This document shows, piece after piece, positions 9,727 through 18,806 of a DNA stretch of 64,000 nucleotides. Location of the stretch: contig NZ_JAMJWE010000008.1 of NCBI RefSeq assembly GCF_023554105.1, positions 1 to 64,000 of the forward strand, given 5' to 3'. This stretch comes from Brucella sp. 21LCYQ03 (lineage in GTDB: Bacteria > Pseudomonadota > Alphaproteobacteria > Rhizobiales > Rhizobiaceae). The notes under the pieces are model-generated. The model saw only the letters and a program-made list of their open reading frames with translations. It was not told the origin of the DNA and made no database searches. The position numbers were made by a program, and so were the translations under genes. Position 1 is the stretch's first letter; every line of letters starts with the position of its first letter.

Positions 9727-9781
9727 GCGAAAACGTGGCCATAAAGTCACGCTTCAGTCCCATAATCATGAAAAACAAAAA

Positions 9782-9812
9782 TCCCCTCGACTTCATCGAG
9801 GGGGTTTTTTAT
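9782..9812 (+). terminator. Rho-independent terminator after hslU
   Basis: CCCCTCGA pairs with TCGAGGGG across a short loop and is followed by a run of T residues. It ends the hslV-DUF2585-hslU transcript. Confidence 0.9.
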
Positions 9813-9864
9813 TTTGCGCCAACTTTTACATGTCGTTTACCATATTTGGGGCCGTTTCCGCGCA

Positions 9865-10830
9865 ATGACCAGCCGACTGAACCGTATCGCAGGCATCTGC
9901 CTTGCCATCGTTTTCTCCTGCCAGAGCGCATTTGCAGCCGTTTCGGTGCCACCAGGCAATCGCAATGCAGAACAACCGCCCATTCCCGGCGCTTCTGCCA
10001 AGCGTACCAAGGAACTGAGCACCACCTATGAAAAGAAATATCAGAAGATTTATAACCTTCTGAAAAAAGATGCGTCACTGCGCTCCAAGATCAAATCAAC
10101 GGCTTCGGCTTATGGCATTGATCCGATCCATATCGTCGGGGCCATCGTTGGCGAGCACACTTACAATGTCGATGTCTATGATCGTTTGCAGACCTATTAC
10201 GTCAAGGCCATGTCCTATGTGAACCAGGGTGTGAGCTTCGGCTATAATGGCGAGGGCATTGGCCAGTTCGTGAAGCGTCCGGAATTTTCCGAATGCCTCA
10301 AGTTTAAAGACAGCTATTCGCTATGGGCTTGCCGCGAGAATATCTGGAACAAGCAGTTCCGTGGCAAATCGGTCAGTGGAAAATCCTATCCGAACAACCG
10401 CTTCAGCGCCGTTTTCTTCCAGCCATTTTATGCTGGTCAGACCTTCGGTCTCGGTCAGATGAACCCGCTCACTGCATTGCAGATGTCGGATATGGTGAAC
10501 CGCGTTTCCGGCCTGCCAAAGCTCGATGCCGACAATGGCAACACGGTCTATAAGACGATCATGGACCCTGATCTGACACTGCCCTACATCGCTGCAACGC
10601 TAAAGCAGTCGATCACAGCCTATCGCCAGATTGCCGATTTCGATATTTCCAAAAATCCCGGTCTGACCGCTACACTCTATAATACTGGTGGGGCAGATTC
10701 GCGTGCCCGCGCGCTGGCTAACGAAAATGCAAAGCGCAAAGCATCTGGTCAGGCACCTTTGATGCCGCAGGAAAACTATTACGGCTGGCTGGTCAATTCC
10801 AAGCTCGATGAATTGAAGGCACTGTTTTAA
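9865..10830 (+). CDS. DUF1402 family exported protein
   Basis: The 321-aa protein has an N-terminal signal peptide (hydrophobic core IAGICLAIVFSCQSAFA, cleavage near residue 25). The main domain is alpha-helical and resembles the DUF1402 family of Rhizobiales. Motifs such as YGIDPIHIVGAIVGEHTYNVD, GEGIGQFVK, FGLGQMNPLTAL and ATLYNTGGADSRARAL recall lytic transglycosylase/lysozyme-like proteins, with a plausible catalytic glutamate in IVGEH, but that is inference. I chose the ATG at 9865 because an earlier TTG start would begin within the hslU terminator. No strong ribosome-binding site is seen. It stands alone. Confidence 0.75.
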   Translation: MTSRLNRIAGICLAIVFSCQSAFAAVSVPPGNRNAEQPPIPGASAKRTKELSTTYEKKYQKIYNLLKKDASLRSKIKSTASAYGIDPIHIVGAIVGEHTYNVDVYDRLQTYYVKAMSYVNQGVSFGYNGEGIGQFVKRPEFSECLKFKDSYSLWACRENIWNKQFRGKSVSGKSYPNNRFSAVFFQPFYAGQTFGLGQMNPLTALQMSDMVNRVSGLPKLDADNGNTVYKTIMDPDLTLPYIAATLKQSITAYRQIADFDISKNPGLTATLYNTGGADSRARALANENAKRKASGQAPLMPQENYYGWLVNSKLDELKALF

Positions 10831-11179
10831 ATATGATTAAATCTTAGGAGCAGTCGGTTTGATCGGCTCATAGTCCTCAGAGCAATCCCGAAAAGTGGGA
10901 ACCGATTTGTGGAATAAGTCACCGTTCGATCAGCAGATGGTGAAGACTTGAAAAATCCTTAGATTCCTCACAGAGGTGAATTTCGCCCAAACAAGTGCGC
11001 GAGCACTCTTTAATTAATTCATTCAAAAATTTGCTTACATTCCGCAGAAGGTAGTCTCTAAAATAAAATCTATCTGTTTGTGGGTGATCTCAATTAGAAA
11101 ATTCATATTATCCTGTAATACAATTTGAATAAACCTGAATAAAACACAACTGAAATCACCCAGCCATCAATTACTTTGT
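10831..11179. other. Intergenic region with composition shift
   Basis: The left part (to about 10920) has normal composition and carries a short sequence resembling the dispersed Rhizobiales intergenic palindromes. The right part becomes AT-rich toward the orphan gene ending at 11180. No gene is supported. Confidence 0.5.
10879..10912. repeat. Possible remnant of a Rhizobiales intergenic mosaic repeat
   Basis: The stretch AGAGCAATCCCGAAAAGTGG followed by GAACCGATTT resembles the widely dispersed RIME-like palindromic elements of Rhizobiales (GAGCAATTCCGG...AAAGTG...GCGGTTTT). Only one arm is clear. No second copy was noticed in this window. Confidence 0.35.
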
Positions 11180-11500
11180 TTATTCAAGAGCTTTGTTAGC
11201 TACCGCAATTTCAGCTCCATAAACCCAGAAGCCGAAAGGATCAGTATTTTGCCAGATTAAAATATTTACCTTTGAATTAGTATTATTAAGGGCTTCCATA
11301 GCAGCTGTAACAATTGGAATTTGATCTTCTTTTACGCCTACATCTGCGGCTAAATCATTTCCGTCACAGTAAAAGGTAACGTATGCTATATTCTTACCAT
11401 TTTTATAAATAGATGTATTAAGTTCAATTTGATATACACCATTATATCTCATAATTTTGTCTTCTGGTATATCCGTCAATACTTGATTTTTATTCGTCAT
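11180..11500 (-). CDS. Orphan 106-aa protein of AT-rich patch
   Basis: I do not recognise this protein. It is soluble, without signal peptide or membrane segment, and moderately acidic, with a plausible beta-rich middle (GVYQIELNTSIYK, NIAYVTFYCDGND) and a C-terminal strand-helix run (VNILIWQNTD, FGFWVYGAEIAVANKALE). I chose the ATG at 11500 because a perfect GGAGAG site lies 5 bases upstream; the longer frame to 11557 lacks one. It sits in an AT-rich patch with A/T-ending codons, unlike the genes on both sides, which suggests horizontal acquisition. Confidence 0.6.
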   Translation of the reverse strand: MTNKNQVLTDIPEDKIMRYNGVYQIELNTSIYKNGKNIAYVTFYCDGNDLAADVGVKEDQIPIVTAAMEALNNTNSKVNILIWQNTDPFGFWVYGAEIAVANKALE

Positions 11501-11828
11501 TTTACTCTCCAAGTTATTATATATTTTGAAAAAGCGCTCCCAAAATCCTGCGATCAACAGGTCTGAAATTATGATTATTTAGCAGTATAGTTTTTCTTCT
11601 AATGTTCAACAGCCATAAAATACAGATGTATATTGAGCAAGAGCGCCATTGTTAATGCTATTGTTGCTGGAAAATTATGTCAATATAAATATGATATATG
11701 CTGTGAAAATTATAAATTTATACATCTGACTATACAATAAAAATAGCACTAATTATTATTATAAGCTAATATATAAATATATATGACTTATATTATAATT
11801 ATTTAATATATTACCATTATTTATATAT
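11501..11828. other. AT-rich intergenic region
   Basis: This stretch is extremely AT-rich, above all between 11680 and 11825, with alternating TA runs. It contains the promoter of the orphan minus-strand gene. I see no coding frame or RNA gene in it. Confidence 0.55.
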
Positions 11829-12206
11829 CTATTTTACCCCCCGGCGGCGCTTACGCGCCGCTTCAATTTCATCACTCAGATGCTTGATCGTCTCACGATC
11901 AATGATGCGGATGTTGCGCGCCAGCAGATTAGCAAGCTCGGTTGCCTGTGGAGACAGGCCGGACGTATCGATCACCACACGCGGATGCGAGACCGAAGCG
12001 AGGTTTTGCAACTCTTCCGCTTCATCCCAGATAATGTTGAAATATGTAATGATGCGTTGCAGCAGATCCCATGTCGGCTGGCCACGCCGCCCGTGTTCCA
12101 GTGCCGAGAGATAGGCTGGCGACACACGCAAAGCCGCTGCCATTTCTTTCTGGGTAACATTGCGCTCGTCGCGCAATTCCCGCAAACGCTTGCCAAATGG
12201 GGTCAT
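11829..12206 (-). CDS. XRE-family transcriptional regulator
   Basis: The 125-aa protein has an N-terminal Cro/CI-type helix-turn-helix (residues ~5-60: LRELRDERNVTQKEMAAALR, then VSPAYLSALEHGRRG, where the recognition helix follows VSPAYLS). The C-terminal part (LSPQATELANLLARNIR, IDRETIKHLSDEIEAARKRRRG) is helical and ends in a basic tail. It overlaps the Smr gene by ATGA and so is the last gene of an mltA-smr-xre operon, a linkage I recall from other Rhizobiales. Its target is unknown. Confidence 0.85.
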   Translation of the reverse strand: MTPFGKRLRELRDERNVTQKEMAAALRVSPAYLSALEHGRRGQPTWDLLQRIITYFNIIWDEAEELQNLASVSHPRVVIDTSGLSPQATELANLLARNIRIIDRETIKHLSDEIEAARKRRRGVK

Positions 12207-12796
12207 CGGAGAAGACCTCCGTTTTGCGTTTGCTTGCGCAGGCGCACATAAAGCGCACCATGCCCGCCATGATGATGCGCTGCATCTTCATAGGCACTGA
12301 CCAGAAGCCGGAAGAGCGGCGTCGAGAACCAGTGCGGAACTGCCTGTTTGAGCACGCCCTCGCTGCCAAATGAGCGGCCTTTGCCGGTAATCACCATCAC
12401 ATGCTTTAAGCCGCGTGCATGGGCGCCCAGCAGAAAACCGTAGAGCAATTCATAAGCGTCGTTCTGCGTCAGACCGTGCAAATCAATCCGCGCTTCAATA
12501 TCCACACGACCCTTGGAAATCTTGCGGTGCGTTGGCTTGTCAAATGCGTGGATCGGCATTTCTTTAAGAGCGGCGATTTTCTTTTTAGGCTCGACGGTTT
12601 CGGCGACAGGCGAGGGTGCCTGCTTCGCTGGCTTCTTCTCAGCCTTCTCCGCCATCAACTCGCTGAAAACCGAAAGCTCTTCAGACTGAAGCTTTTTGCC
12701 AGCCAGAGGCTTGGCGGTTTTAGCCACCGTTTCCCAGAGAATGCGGTCTTCAGGGCGGAGATAATCTTTTTCGGAATTTTCGTTCTTTGGTGTCAT
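12203..12796 (-). CDS. Smr (MutS2 C-terminal-like) domain protein
   Basis: This 197-aa protein has a charged, probably disordered N-terminal half (Lys/Glu/Pro-rich, residues 1-95). A C-terminal Smr domain follows (~105-190), with the hallmarks RIDLHGLTQNDAYELLYGFL and VMVITGKGRSFGSEGVLKQAVPHWF. Smr domains are nickase or RNase-like folds; some free-standing ones act on RNA or stalled ribosomes. Here the role is inferred only. The GTG/ATG start is 3 bases after the MltA-domain gene, so the genes are co-transcribed. Confidence 0.88.
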   Translation of the reverse strand: MTPKNENSEKDYLRPEDRILWETVAKTAKPLAGKKLQSEELSVFSELMAEKAEKKPAKQAPSPVAETVEPKKKIAALKEMPIHAFDKPTHRKISKGRVDIEARIDLHGLTQNDAYELLYGFLLGAHARGLKHVMVITGKGRSFGSEGVLKQAVPHWFSTPLFRLLVSAYEDAAHHHGGHGALYVRLRKQTQNGGLLR

Positions 12797-12799
12797 GGT

Positions 12800-13894
12800 T
12801 CAGACCACCAGAGCGCGCGGAACAAGCGCATAAAAATCGGTCTGGCTTTTGATACCGCCAGCGATTTCACCTGCCGCATCACCCGAACCTGCAAAAAGAT
12901 CGCCACGCGCCGGGCCGACAATCGCCGTGCCGGTATCCTGTGCGATCATAAGCCGGGAGAAGGGCGCATTGTCGAACTCAGTCACGCTTGGCGCATTCAC
13001 ATAAAAAGGTGTTCCGAATGTATGCAAAAGCCGGTCGACAGCAATGGAACGTCCTGCCGTCAGCGGAACCTTGGCAGCTGCGATCTGCCCAATACTCGGG
13101 TCATCAACCGGTGCTTCGCGGAAAAAAATGTAAGAACGGTTTTGCCAGATCAAATCATCGGCTTTCTCCGGATGATCCTTCAGCCATTGCCGGATGGTCT
13201 GCATAGAAATCTGATCAGCCGGAATCTCGTCTTCTGCCACCAAAATACGCCCAATGCCCGTAAAAGGATGACCAGCTTTAGCAGCGTAGGTGATCCGCAT
13301 AAAACTGCCATCGGTGAGCTTGAGCTTAGCTGCACCTTGCACATGCGCGAAAAACGCATCAACCCGGTCGGCAACATAGGCCAGCTCCAGCCCGCGTCCG
13401 TTCAGGCTGCCTTGCTCAATAGCCCGCCGATCATCATATTCTTCGACACCATTCGCTGTTTGCCGTGCGAAAGCATAAGACGTATCCATGCCCGCAGGGC
13501 GGTTTTCATCGGTGACTTTTACAAGATCGTCAGGCTTTTTCAAAAAAGGCACAGTGAAATGCGCATCAGGCGTTCGCGATGCAGCAATTTCTGGCTCGTA
13601 AAAAGCTGTCACGAAGCCTTCCGCATCGATGCGGCAGGGAACGAAATGCTCTTCAAAAAACGCACGCGCCTGTGCGGTATTGGGATTTGTGAGCAAACGT
13701 GCTGCCGCAAAGGCCGGTTGTAGTGCTTCAAAGCTGATGCCGAGACTGCCGCTGTTGTAACTATTATGCTCCGCGTAATCGGCTGAACGACGAAAGGCCG
13801 AAAAGGCTAAAGCCTGATCGTCCTGATACCAGCCCGGACAGTCTGAATAGCTGACCGGTCGTATGATGTTCGCCAGATTATGCACAAGCCGCAT
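12800..13894 (-). CDS. mltA: MltA-type lytic transglycosylase (3D domain)
   Basis: MltA enzymes cleave peptidoglycan to 1,6-anhydro-muropeptides. The 364-aa protein shows the MltA domain (ALVTAFYEPEIAAS-like stretch GFVTAFYEPEI at ~95-105, and DRVDAFFAHVQGAAKLKLTDG at ~195-215). It also has the C-terminal 3D domain with aspartates in LMIAQDTGTAIVGPARGDLFAGSG. The N terminus (MRLVHNLANIIRP) lacks a clear signal peptide or lipobox, which is unexpected for a periplasmic enzyme. A hairpin just upstream at 13909-13930 leaves little room for a longer start. It heads the mltA-smr-xre operon. Confidence 0.85.
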   Translation of the reverse strand: MRLVHNLANIIRPVSYSDCPGWYQDDQALAFSAFRRSADYAEHNSYNSGSLGISFEALQPAFAAARLLTNPNTAQARAFFEEHFVPCRIDAEGFVTAFYEPEIAASRTPDAHFTVPFLKKPDDLVKVTDENRPAGMDTSYAFARQTANGVEEYDDRRAIEQGSLNGRGLELAYVADRVDAFFAHVQGAAKLKLTDGSFMRITYAAKAGHPFTGIGRILVAEDEIPADQISMQTIRQWLKDHPEKADDLIWQNRSYIFFREAPVDDPSIGQIAAAKVPLTAGRSIAVDRLLHTFGTPFYVNAPSVTEFDNAPFSRLMIAQDTGTAIVGPARGDLFAGSGDAAGEIAGGIKSQTDFYALVPRALVV

Positions 13895-13904
13895 CCGTCA
13901 ATAT

Positions 13905-13931
13905 TAAAAGGGCCGCTAATTTAGCGGCCCT
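13905..13931 (-). terminator. Terminator after the Tim44-like gene
   Basis: GGGCCGCTAA pairs with TTAGCGGCCC and, on the minus strand, is followed by TTTTAAT. It lies directly downstream of the Tim44-like gene and separates it from the MltA gene. Confidence 0.8.
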
Positions 13932-13948
13932 GATTCATAAACGCTCTT

Positions 13949-14644
13949 TTAGTCTTCCGCTTCGGTCGCGACAAGCTTCCAGTTTGGATCACGCGAACGC
14001 GTATCGCGGGCAAAGGTCCAGAGATCACGGATTTCGACGACATTCTCCTGATCGCCTTCAACCGCATTGCCATCTTTATCAAAGGTTGCAGAAATCATCT
14101 GGCTGACGATATTGAGCGTCACATGTGCTTCCGAGCCCTTCATTTCAGCATTGGCAATTTCTGCCTTATCGATGCCCACGAAGGTTGAGCGCACGCTTTC
14201 GCCACGTGCTTCGCGCTCATCAATTGCTGATACAAAGCCCTCATAAACTTCTTTGGAGAGAAGATTTTTGAGAACCTTGCGGTCACCATCGGCAAAAGAC
14301 ATGACAATCATTTCATAAGCGATCTTCACACCTTCGACAAAAGTGGCAGGATCGAAGGACGGGTCTGCTGCCTGAATAGCGCGAAGTCCGTCATTAACCG
14401 GAGTGCCCGCAGGCGCAACTTTATCGACCGCTGTAAAGTCTTTTTCGCCCGTACGCTGCGGCAGCGACACCACATTATCTGCACCCCCACCACTCGTCTG
14501 CGTGTCAGCACTACGGTTAGAGGTATAAGGATCGACTGGCGGTTTTTCATTTCCTGTGCGACGGCCAAGAACATTCCTCAGCTGAAGAAAGATCACCACC
14601 GCTGCTATGAAGAAAAATATCGTGCCAAAATCAAAAAATTCCAT
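13949..14644 (-). CDS. Tim44/TimA-like membrane-anchored protein
   Basis: The 231-aa protein has an N-terminal membrane anchor (MEFFDFGTIFFFIAAVVIFLQ), a low-complexity linker rich in Pro, Ser and Gly (~30-80), and a C-terminal Tim44-like domain (~95-230: PATFVEGVKIAYEMIVMSFA to RDPNWKLVATEAED). Such proteins are bacterial homologues of the mitochondrial import-motor subunit and are common in alphaproteobacteria. A GTG four codons upstream is an alternative start. Its neighbour on the far side is divergent fxsA, and secB lies just beyond, a conserved export-related set. Function in membrane-protein biogenesis is inferred. Confidence 0.85.
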   Translation of the reverse strand: MEFFDFGTIFFFIAAVVIFLQLRNVLGRRTGNEKPPVDPYTSNRSADTQTSGGGADNVVSLPQRTGEKDFTAVDKVAPAGTPVNDGLRAIQAADPSFDPATFVEGVKIAYEMIVMSFADGDRKVLKNLLSKEVYEGFVSAIDEREARGESVRSTFVGIDKAEIANAEMKGSEAHVTLNIVSQMISATFDKDGNAVEGDQENVVEIRDLWTFARDTRSRDPNWKLVATEAED

Positions 14645-14837
14645 ACCGCCTGCCACCAGTTAACGGATAACGACCGCAAATTTTGCTCCCGCCACCAATT
14701 TCGTTACATATACATATAGATCGGCTTGATAGATCATTCAAATCCCGATCACGAATACCTATGTGATAATCTATGATAGACTGCTTCAATTCCGTTTCTT
14801 TTTTACAAACACCCATCAACATAAGGTCTTAATTGCC

Positions 14838-15338
14838 GTGTCACCTTCTTTCGCCCCTCTTCTCATGCTGGCCATGCCGTTCATCGAAATTGCTGGCTTT
14901 GTGATCGTCGGCAGTGAAATCGGTGTTCTGGCAACGCTGGGTCTTGTCGTTTTGAGTGCCGTGCTCGGCTTTTTCCTGCTGCGCGTGCAAGGGTTTGGTC
15001 TCTTACAGCGCATTCGCACTGAAAGTGCTGCGGGACGCGTGCCGGACCGCGAAATGATGCATGGCGCGATGATCGTTGTCGCAGCCATTATGCTGATTGT
15101 TCCGGGCTTCGTCACAAGCGCGATTGGCCTGCTGCTGTTTGTTCCCTTTATTCGCGATCTCGTCTGGAACCGATTTGTCCGCAATCGTCTGGTGGTCGCA
15201 ACGGCATCCACACGCTATTCTGAAGCCTATAGCCCGTATCAGCGTCAGGATAACAACGTGATCGATCTCGACCCGGAAGATTATACAGCAAAGCCGGATG
15301 AAAACTCACCATGGAATCCGGACCGCAAAGATCAATGA
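14838..15338 (+). CDS. fxsA: FxsA family membrane protein
   Basis: FxsA is a small inner-membrane protein; in E. coli its overproduction relieves exclusion of phage T7 by the F plasmid. The predicted product is 166 aa. It starts VSPSFAPLLMLAMPFIEIAGF and has membrane segments at ~5-25, 27-47 and 80-105, with the family motif GRVPDREMMHGAMIVVAAIML-like around residue 65. I chose the GTG at 14838 because the frame before it adds a non-conserved tail. The C terminus is polar and ends before secB. Confidence 0.85.
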   Translation: MSPSFAPLLMLAMPFIEIAGFVIVGSEIGVLATLGLVVLSAVLGFFLLRVQGFGLLQRIRTESAAGRVPDREMMHGAMIVVAAIMLIVPGFVTSAIGLLLFVPFIRDLVWNRFVRNRLVVATASTRYSEAYSPYQRQDNNVIDLDPEDYTAKPDENSPWNPDRKDQ

Positions 15339-15455
15339 TTGCGTAAATACTAACCTAAAAACGGTTTCTTGCCTCATCTACCCACACATGCTAGCCAAGC
15401 ATCACTGCTTGACAGGCACAGCGTTTAATAACTTTAAAATAGAAGGCATTCCATA

Positions 15456-15962
15456 ATGGCAAAAACGCCAACTGATAAGGCCGCTGCGGGCGAAGTAAAG
15501 AATGGCAATGGCGCAACGGTCCAGCCGTCCCTCAACATTCTGACGCAATATATCAAGGATCTTTCCTTTGAAAGCCCAGGCGCGCCTCTGTCGCTGCGTC
15601 CGCGCGAAAAGGCTCCTTCGATCAATATCAATGTGAATGTTAACGCCAATCCGCTTTCTGAAACGGATTTCGACGTTGTTCTGACGCTGGAAGCCAAGGC
15701 TGTCGACGGCAAGGACGTTCTTTTCAACACAGAACTGACTTATGGCGGCGTATTCCGCATTCAGGGTATCCCGCAGGAACATATGCTTCCGCTGCTGTTC
15801 ATCGAATGCCCACGTCTGCTGTTCCCGTTTGCACGTCAGATCGTTGCTGACGCAACCCGCAATGGTGGCTACCCACCACTGATGATCGATCCAATCGATT
15901 TCGCGCAGATGTTCCAGGCCCGTATGGCCGAAGAAGAAGCCAAGAACGCTGTAAAGAGCTGA
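15456..15962 (+). CDS. secB: Protein-export chaperone SecB
   Basis: SecB holds secretory precursors unfolded and hands them to SecA. The 168-aa length is normal for alphaproteobacteria. Diagnostic stretches are [49 protein letters not shown] and [21 protein letters not shown] good AGAAGG ribosome-binding site lies before the ATG. A strong terminator follows. Confidence 0.97.
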   Translation: MAKTPTDKAAAGEVKNGNGATVQPSLNILTQYIKDLSFESPGAPLSLRPREKAPSININVNVNANPLSETDFDVVLTLEAKAVDGKDVLFNTELTYGGVFRIQGIPQEHMLPLLFIECPRLLFPFARQIVADATRNGGYPPLMIDPIDFAQMFQARMAEEEAKNAVKS

Positions 15963-15977
15963 TCTTAGGTTCCTATC

Positions 15978-16008
15978 AAAAAAACCCCGCTTTATGCGGG
16001 GTTTTTTA
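15978..16008. terminator. Bidirectional terminator between secB and dnaQ
   Basis: An A-run, the stem CCCCGC-loop-GCGGGG and a T-run serve both secB (plus) and dnaQ (minus), whose stop codons face each other here. Confidence 0.9.
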
Positions 16009-16016
16009 TGCTTGAA

Positions 16017-16718
16017 TTAGTTCAGGTATTTTTTCCAAATTGCCTTGTCGCCCATTTTTGCAACAAGCGCATCATGTGCCGCACGTTCTTTTTCGGAAAT
16101 GCGTGAGGCAAGCGGAACCGGGCGTTGACGCAAAACAATACCGCTATTGTTATCCGAGCCATTATTGCCGCCAGAATTTCCGGACATGCTAAGACCAAGT
16201 GCCGTCTGCTTGCCGCCAATCAGTTCGATATAGACTTCGGCCAAAATTTCAGAATCGAGCAATGCGCCGTGCAATGTGCGGTGCGAATTGTCGATGCCAT
16301 AGCGTTTGCAAAGCGCGTCAAGCGAGTTCGGGCCCATCGGATTTCTGCGACGTGCAAGCGCCAGCGTATCGACAATACGATCGACCGCAATGCCCGGTTT
16401 ACCCAGACGATCAAGTTCCGCGTTGATAAAGCCAAGATCAAACATGGCATTATGCGCGACGAGTTGTGCGCCGTCGAAAAAATCCAGAAATTCATCCACG
16501 ATTTCCGCAAAGCTTGGTTCTTTGAGCAATTGCTCGTCGGTGATGCCGTGAACGGCGAGCGCATCGGGATGCACCTTACGCCCTTGCGGGTTGATAAATT
16601 TGTGAAAAGTTTTGCCAGTGGGAAAGCGGTTGATCATTTCCACGCCGCCGATTTCAATCACGCGATCCTCCAGCCGTTCAAGGCCAGTGGTTTCCGTATC
16701 GAAAACGATCTCACGCAT
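16017..16718 (-). CDS. dnaQ: DNA polymerase III epsilon subunit (3'-5' exonuclease)
   Basis: DnaQ is the proofreading exonuclease of the replicative polymerase. The 233-aa protein shows ExoI DTETTGLE at residues 6-13, ExoII HNAMFDLGF and ExoIII with HRTLHGALLDSEILAEVY, i.e. the DEDDh type. I chose the ATG at 16718 (MREIVFDTETTGL) with GAGAGG upstream; a TTG five codons earlier is less likely. It follows coaE on the same strand with a 51-bp gap, placing it at the end of the PSRP-maf-aroE-coaE-dnaQ block next to the origin. Confidence 0.96.
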   Translation of the reverse strand: MREIVFDTETTGLERLEDRVIEIGGVEMINRFPTGKTFHKFINPQGRKVHPDALAVHGITDEQLLKEPSFAEIVDEFLDFFDGAQLVAHNAMFDLGFINAELDRLGKPGIAVDRIVDTLALARRRNPMGPNSLDALCKRYGIDNSHRTLHGALLDSEILAEVYIELIGGKQTALGLSMSGNSGGNNGSDNNSGIVLRQRPVPLASRISEKERAAHDALVAKMGDKAIWKKYLN

Positions 16719-16769
16719 GGAAAAACCTCTCAAATCATTTAATGCTTTATAGCACGGCCAGGCAGAAGC

Positions 16770-17369
16770 TTAGGATGGATTGGTAAGCTTTCCACGCAAT
16801 TCAGCGATGATTGCTTTGATCTGCGCGCGCGTTTTTTCAAAGTCACCCGAAGAATCGATGATGAAATCAGCACGCACACGCTTTTCGGCATCCGGCATTT
16901 GCCGGGCGAGGATTGCTTTGAACTTCTCTTCCGTCATGCCGGGGCGTGCAAGAACGCGCTCGCGCTGAATTTCTGCAGGGGCGGAAACGACAGCCACCTT
17001 GTCCACCCGGCTCTCACCACCTGTTTCAAACAGCAACGGAATATCTATCAGCGCAATATTGGCGCCATCTGCACGTGCTTGTGCAAGAAAGCTGGCTTCC
17101 TCTTCATGCACGAGCGGATGAATGATGGATTCAAGCTTTTTGAGAGCTTCCGGCTTGCCAAGAACCGTTGCGGATAATTTTGCCCGATCAACAGTGCCGT
17201 CAACAACCGTTCCAGGGAAGGCTGCTTCAATCAGAGGTGCGGCACGGCCTGAATAAAGCTGATGCACTGCATCGTCAGCGCTGTAAACCGGCACGCCAGC
17301 TTCCGCAAACATGTTGGACGCAGTGGTTTTTCCCATGCCTATAGAGCCGGTCAGTCCGAGGATGATCAT
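16770..17369 (-). CDS. coaE: Dephospho-CoA kinase
   Basis: CoaE phosphorylates dephospho-CoA in the last step of CoA synthesis. The 199-aa protein starts [18 protein letters not shown] with the P-loop at 8-15. It continues with [13 protein letters not shown], the conserved HPLVH and [13 protein letters not shown] motifs, and [21 protein letters not shown] near the C terminus. It overlaps aroE by ATGA. Note that coaA, the first enzyme of the pathway, is also in this window. Confidence 0.97.
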   Translation of the reverse strand: MIILGLTGSIGMGKTTASNMFAEAGVPVYSADDAVHQLYSGRAAPLIEAAFPGTVVDGTVDRAKLSATVLGKPEALKKLESIIHPLVHEEEASFLAQARADGANIALIDIPLLFETGGESRVDKVAVVSAPAEIQRERVLARPGMTEEKFKAILARQMPDAEKRVRADFIIDSSGDFEKTRAQIKAIIAELRGKLTNPS

Positions 17370-18214
17370 AAAGCGCCAGCCTTCTTCATATCATCCAGAA
17401 TATGCTCACGCAGGGCATCTGTCACTTCTGGTCTTTTGCCAAACCAGCGTTCAAACCCCGGAACCGCCTGATGCAACAACATGCCAAGACCGTCGACAGT
17501 TTTAAGACCAGCAGCTTCCGCACTGGCAAGAAACGGCGTTTTGAGCGGAATATAGACAATATCTGTCGCCACGGCTGACTTTTGCGCTGCACTCAGATCA
17601 AGGGGAAACTCTTCCACCTCACCATGTCCGCTCATGCCGAGCGATGTCGTGTTGACGATGAGACCGGCATCTTTGACGAGACCCTGTGCTGCATCCCATC
17701 CGTGTGCGGAAACGCCCGCACCAAAATGGCTTGCCAGTTCTTGTGCCCGGATCAGCGTGCGGTTGACGATTGCAATGCGCGAGAAGCCGCGTGTTTGCAA
17801 AGCATGCACAATCGCACGCCCTGCGCCACCAGCACCCAGAACCAGTGCCGTATCAGCATCATCCCATCTGGGAGCCAGCGCGTCGAGATTAGCAGCGAAG
17901 CCATAAGCATCAGTATTGCCGCCGCAGAGTTTTCCATTCTCAAGCCAGAGCGTATTCACCGCGCCAATGGCAACCGCAGCCGCATCGCGACTTTCCACGG
18001 CTGCAAAGGCCACTTCCTTGTGTGGAATCGTGACATTGCCGCCAGCAAAGCGATTTTCTTGAAGCGACGCAGCGAATTCCACGAAATTTTCCGGCGCCAC
18101 TTCAATGGCTTCATAAGACCCTTCGATGCCATGATCTTTCAGCCAGAAGCCATGAATAAGCGGCGAACGCGAATGCTTTATCGGAAAGCCGGTGACAAAT
18201 GCCTTATTAGCCAT
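17366..18214 (-). CDS. aroE: Shikimate dehydrogenase
   Basis: AroE reduces 3-dehydroshikimate with NADPH in aromatic amino-acid synthesis. The 282-aa protein has the substrate-binding [10 protein letters not shown] motif (~15-24), catalytic lysine K67 in NVTIPHKE, and the NADP-binding [13 protein letters not shown] with NRT downstream. It overlaps maf by 8 bases and coaE by 4. The gene order maf-aroE-coaE is conserved near the origin of Rhizobiales. Confidence 0.97.
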   Translation of the reverse strand: MANKAFVTGFPIKHSRSPLIHGFWLKDHGIEGSYEAIEVAPENFVEFAASLQENRFAGGNVTIPHKEVAFAAVESRDAAAVAIGAVNTLWLENGKLCGGNTDAYGFAANLDALAPRWDDADTALVLGAGGAGRAIVHALQTRGFSRIAIVNRTLIRAQELASHFGAGVSAHGWDAAQGLVKDAGLIVNTTSLGMSGHGEVEEFPLDLSAAQKSAVATDIVYIPLKTPFLASAEAAGLKTVDGLGMLLHQAVPGFERWFGKRPEVTDALREHILDDMKKAGAL

Positions 18215-18806
18215 CGATCAGATTTTCCTTCCTCAGTTCGTCAAGCAGCGGCAACAGCGGCAGGCCGACAATGGTGAAATAATCGCCGTCGATTTTCTCA
18301 AACAATTGAATGCCCGGGCCTTCGACCTGATAGGCGCCAACACTGGAAAGGGCAATGTCGCCAACCTGTCCAAGATAGCGCCCGACAAAACCCGGATCGA
18401 GATAACGCATTGTCATGCGCGCTATGCTCACATGACGCCACAGCGTCTCGCCGTTTTTAACCAGCACCACGCCGCTGTTAAGCTGGTGGGTTTTGCCGGA
18501 AAATTGCAAAAGCTGGCGGCGTGCCGCCTCCATATCTACAGGCTTGTGGAAAATCTCGTCACCCAGCGAAAGCGTCTGATCACAGCCGATCACCACCGCA
18601 TCGGGATGGTTTTCGCTGACCGACAAAGCTTTTGCCTCGGCCAGAACCTGCGCTACGTCTTCTGGCGTAGCACCAGACTTATAAAGCGGCGCTTCAACCG
18701 AGCGCTCATCAATATCCGCACTCTCAGCCGAAAAGGTGATGCCGGCATTTTTTAGCAGTGCCGACCGAAACGGACTTTTAGAGGCGAGAATAAGCTTTGT
18801 CGTCAT
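18207..18806 (-). CDS. Maf-like nucleotide pyrophosphatase
   Basis: Maf proteins hydrolyse non-canonical or modified nucleoside triphosphates. The 199-aa protein has the N-terminal [14 protein letters not shown] motif, the ESADIDER segment and the catalytic region [19 protein letters not shown]. The SPFR and CDQTL forms resemble the YceF (7-methyl-GTP) subfamily more than the dTTP-type YhdE, but I treat the subfamily as tentative. It overlaps the PEP-synthase-regulator gene by ATGA. Confidence 0.9.
   Translation of the reverse strand: MTTKLILASKSPFRSALLKNAGITFSAESADIDERSVEAPLYKSGATPEDVAQVLAEAKALSVSENHPDAVVIGCDQTLSLGDEIFHKPVDMEAARRQLLQFSGKTHQLNSGVVLVKNGETLWRHVSIARMTMRYLDPGFVGRYLGQVGDIALSSVGAYQVEGPGIQLFEKIDGDYFTIVGLPLLPLLDELRKENLIDG

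Noticed and set aside
12419-13723. 434-aa plus-strand open frame
   Set aside because: It is antisense to the MltA-domain and Smr genes, both well supported; the translation is not protein-like.
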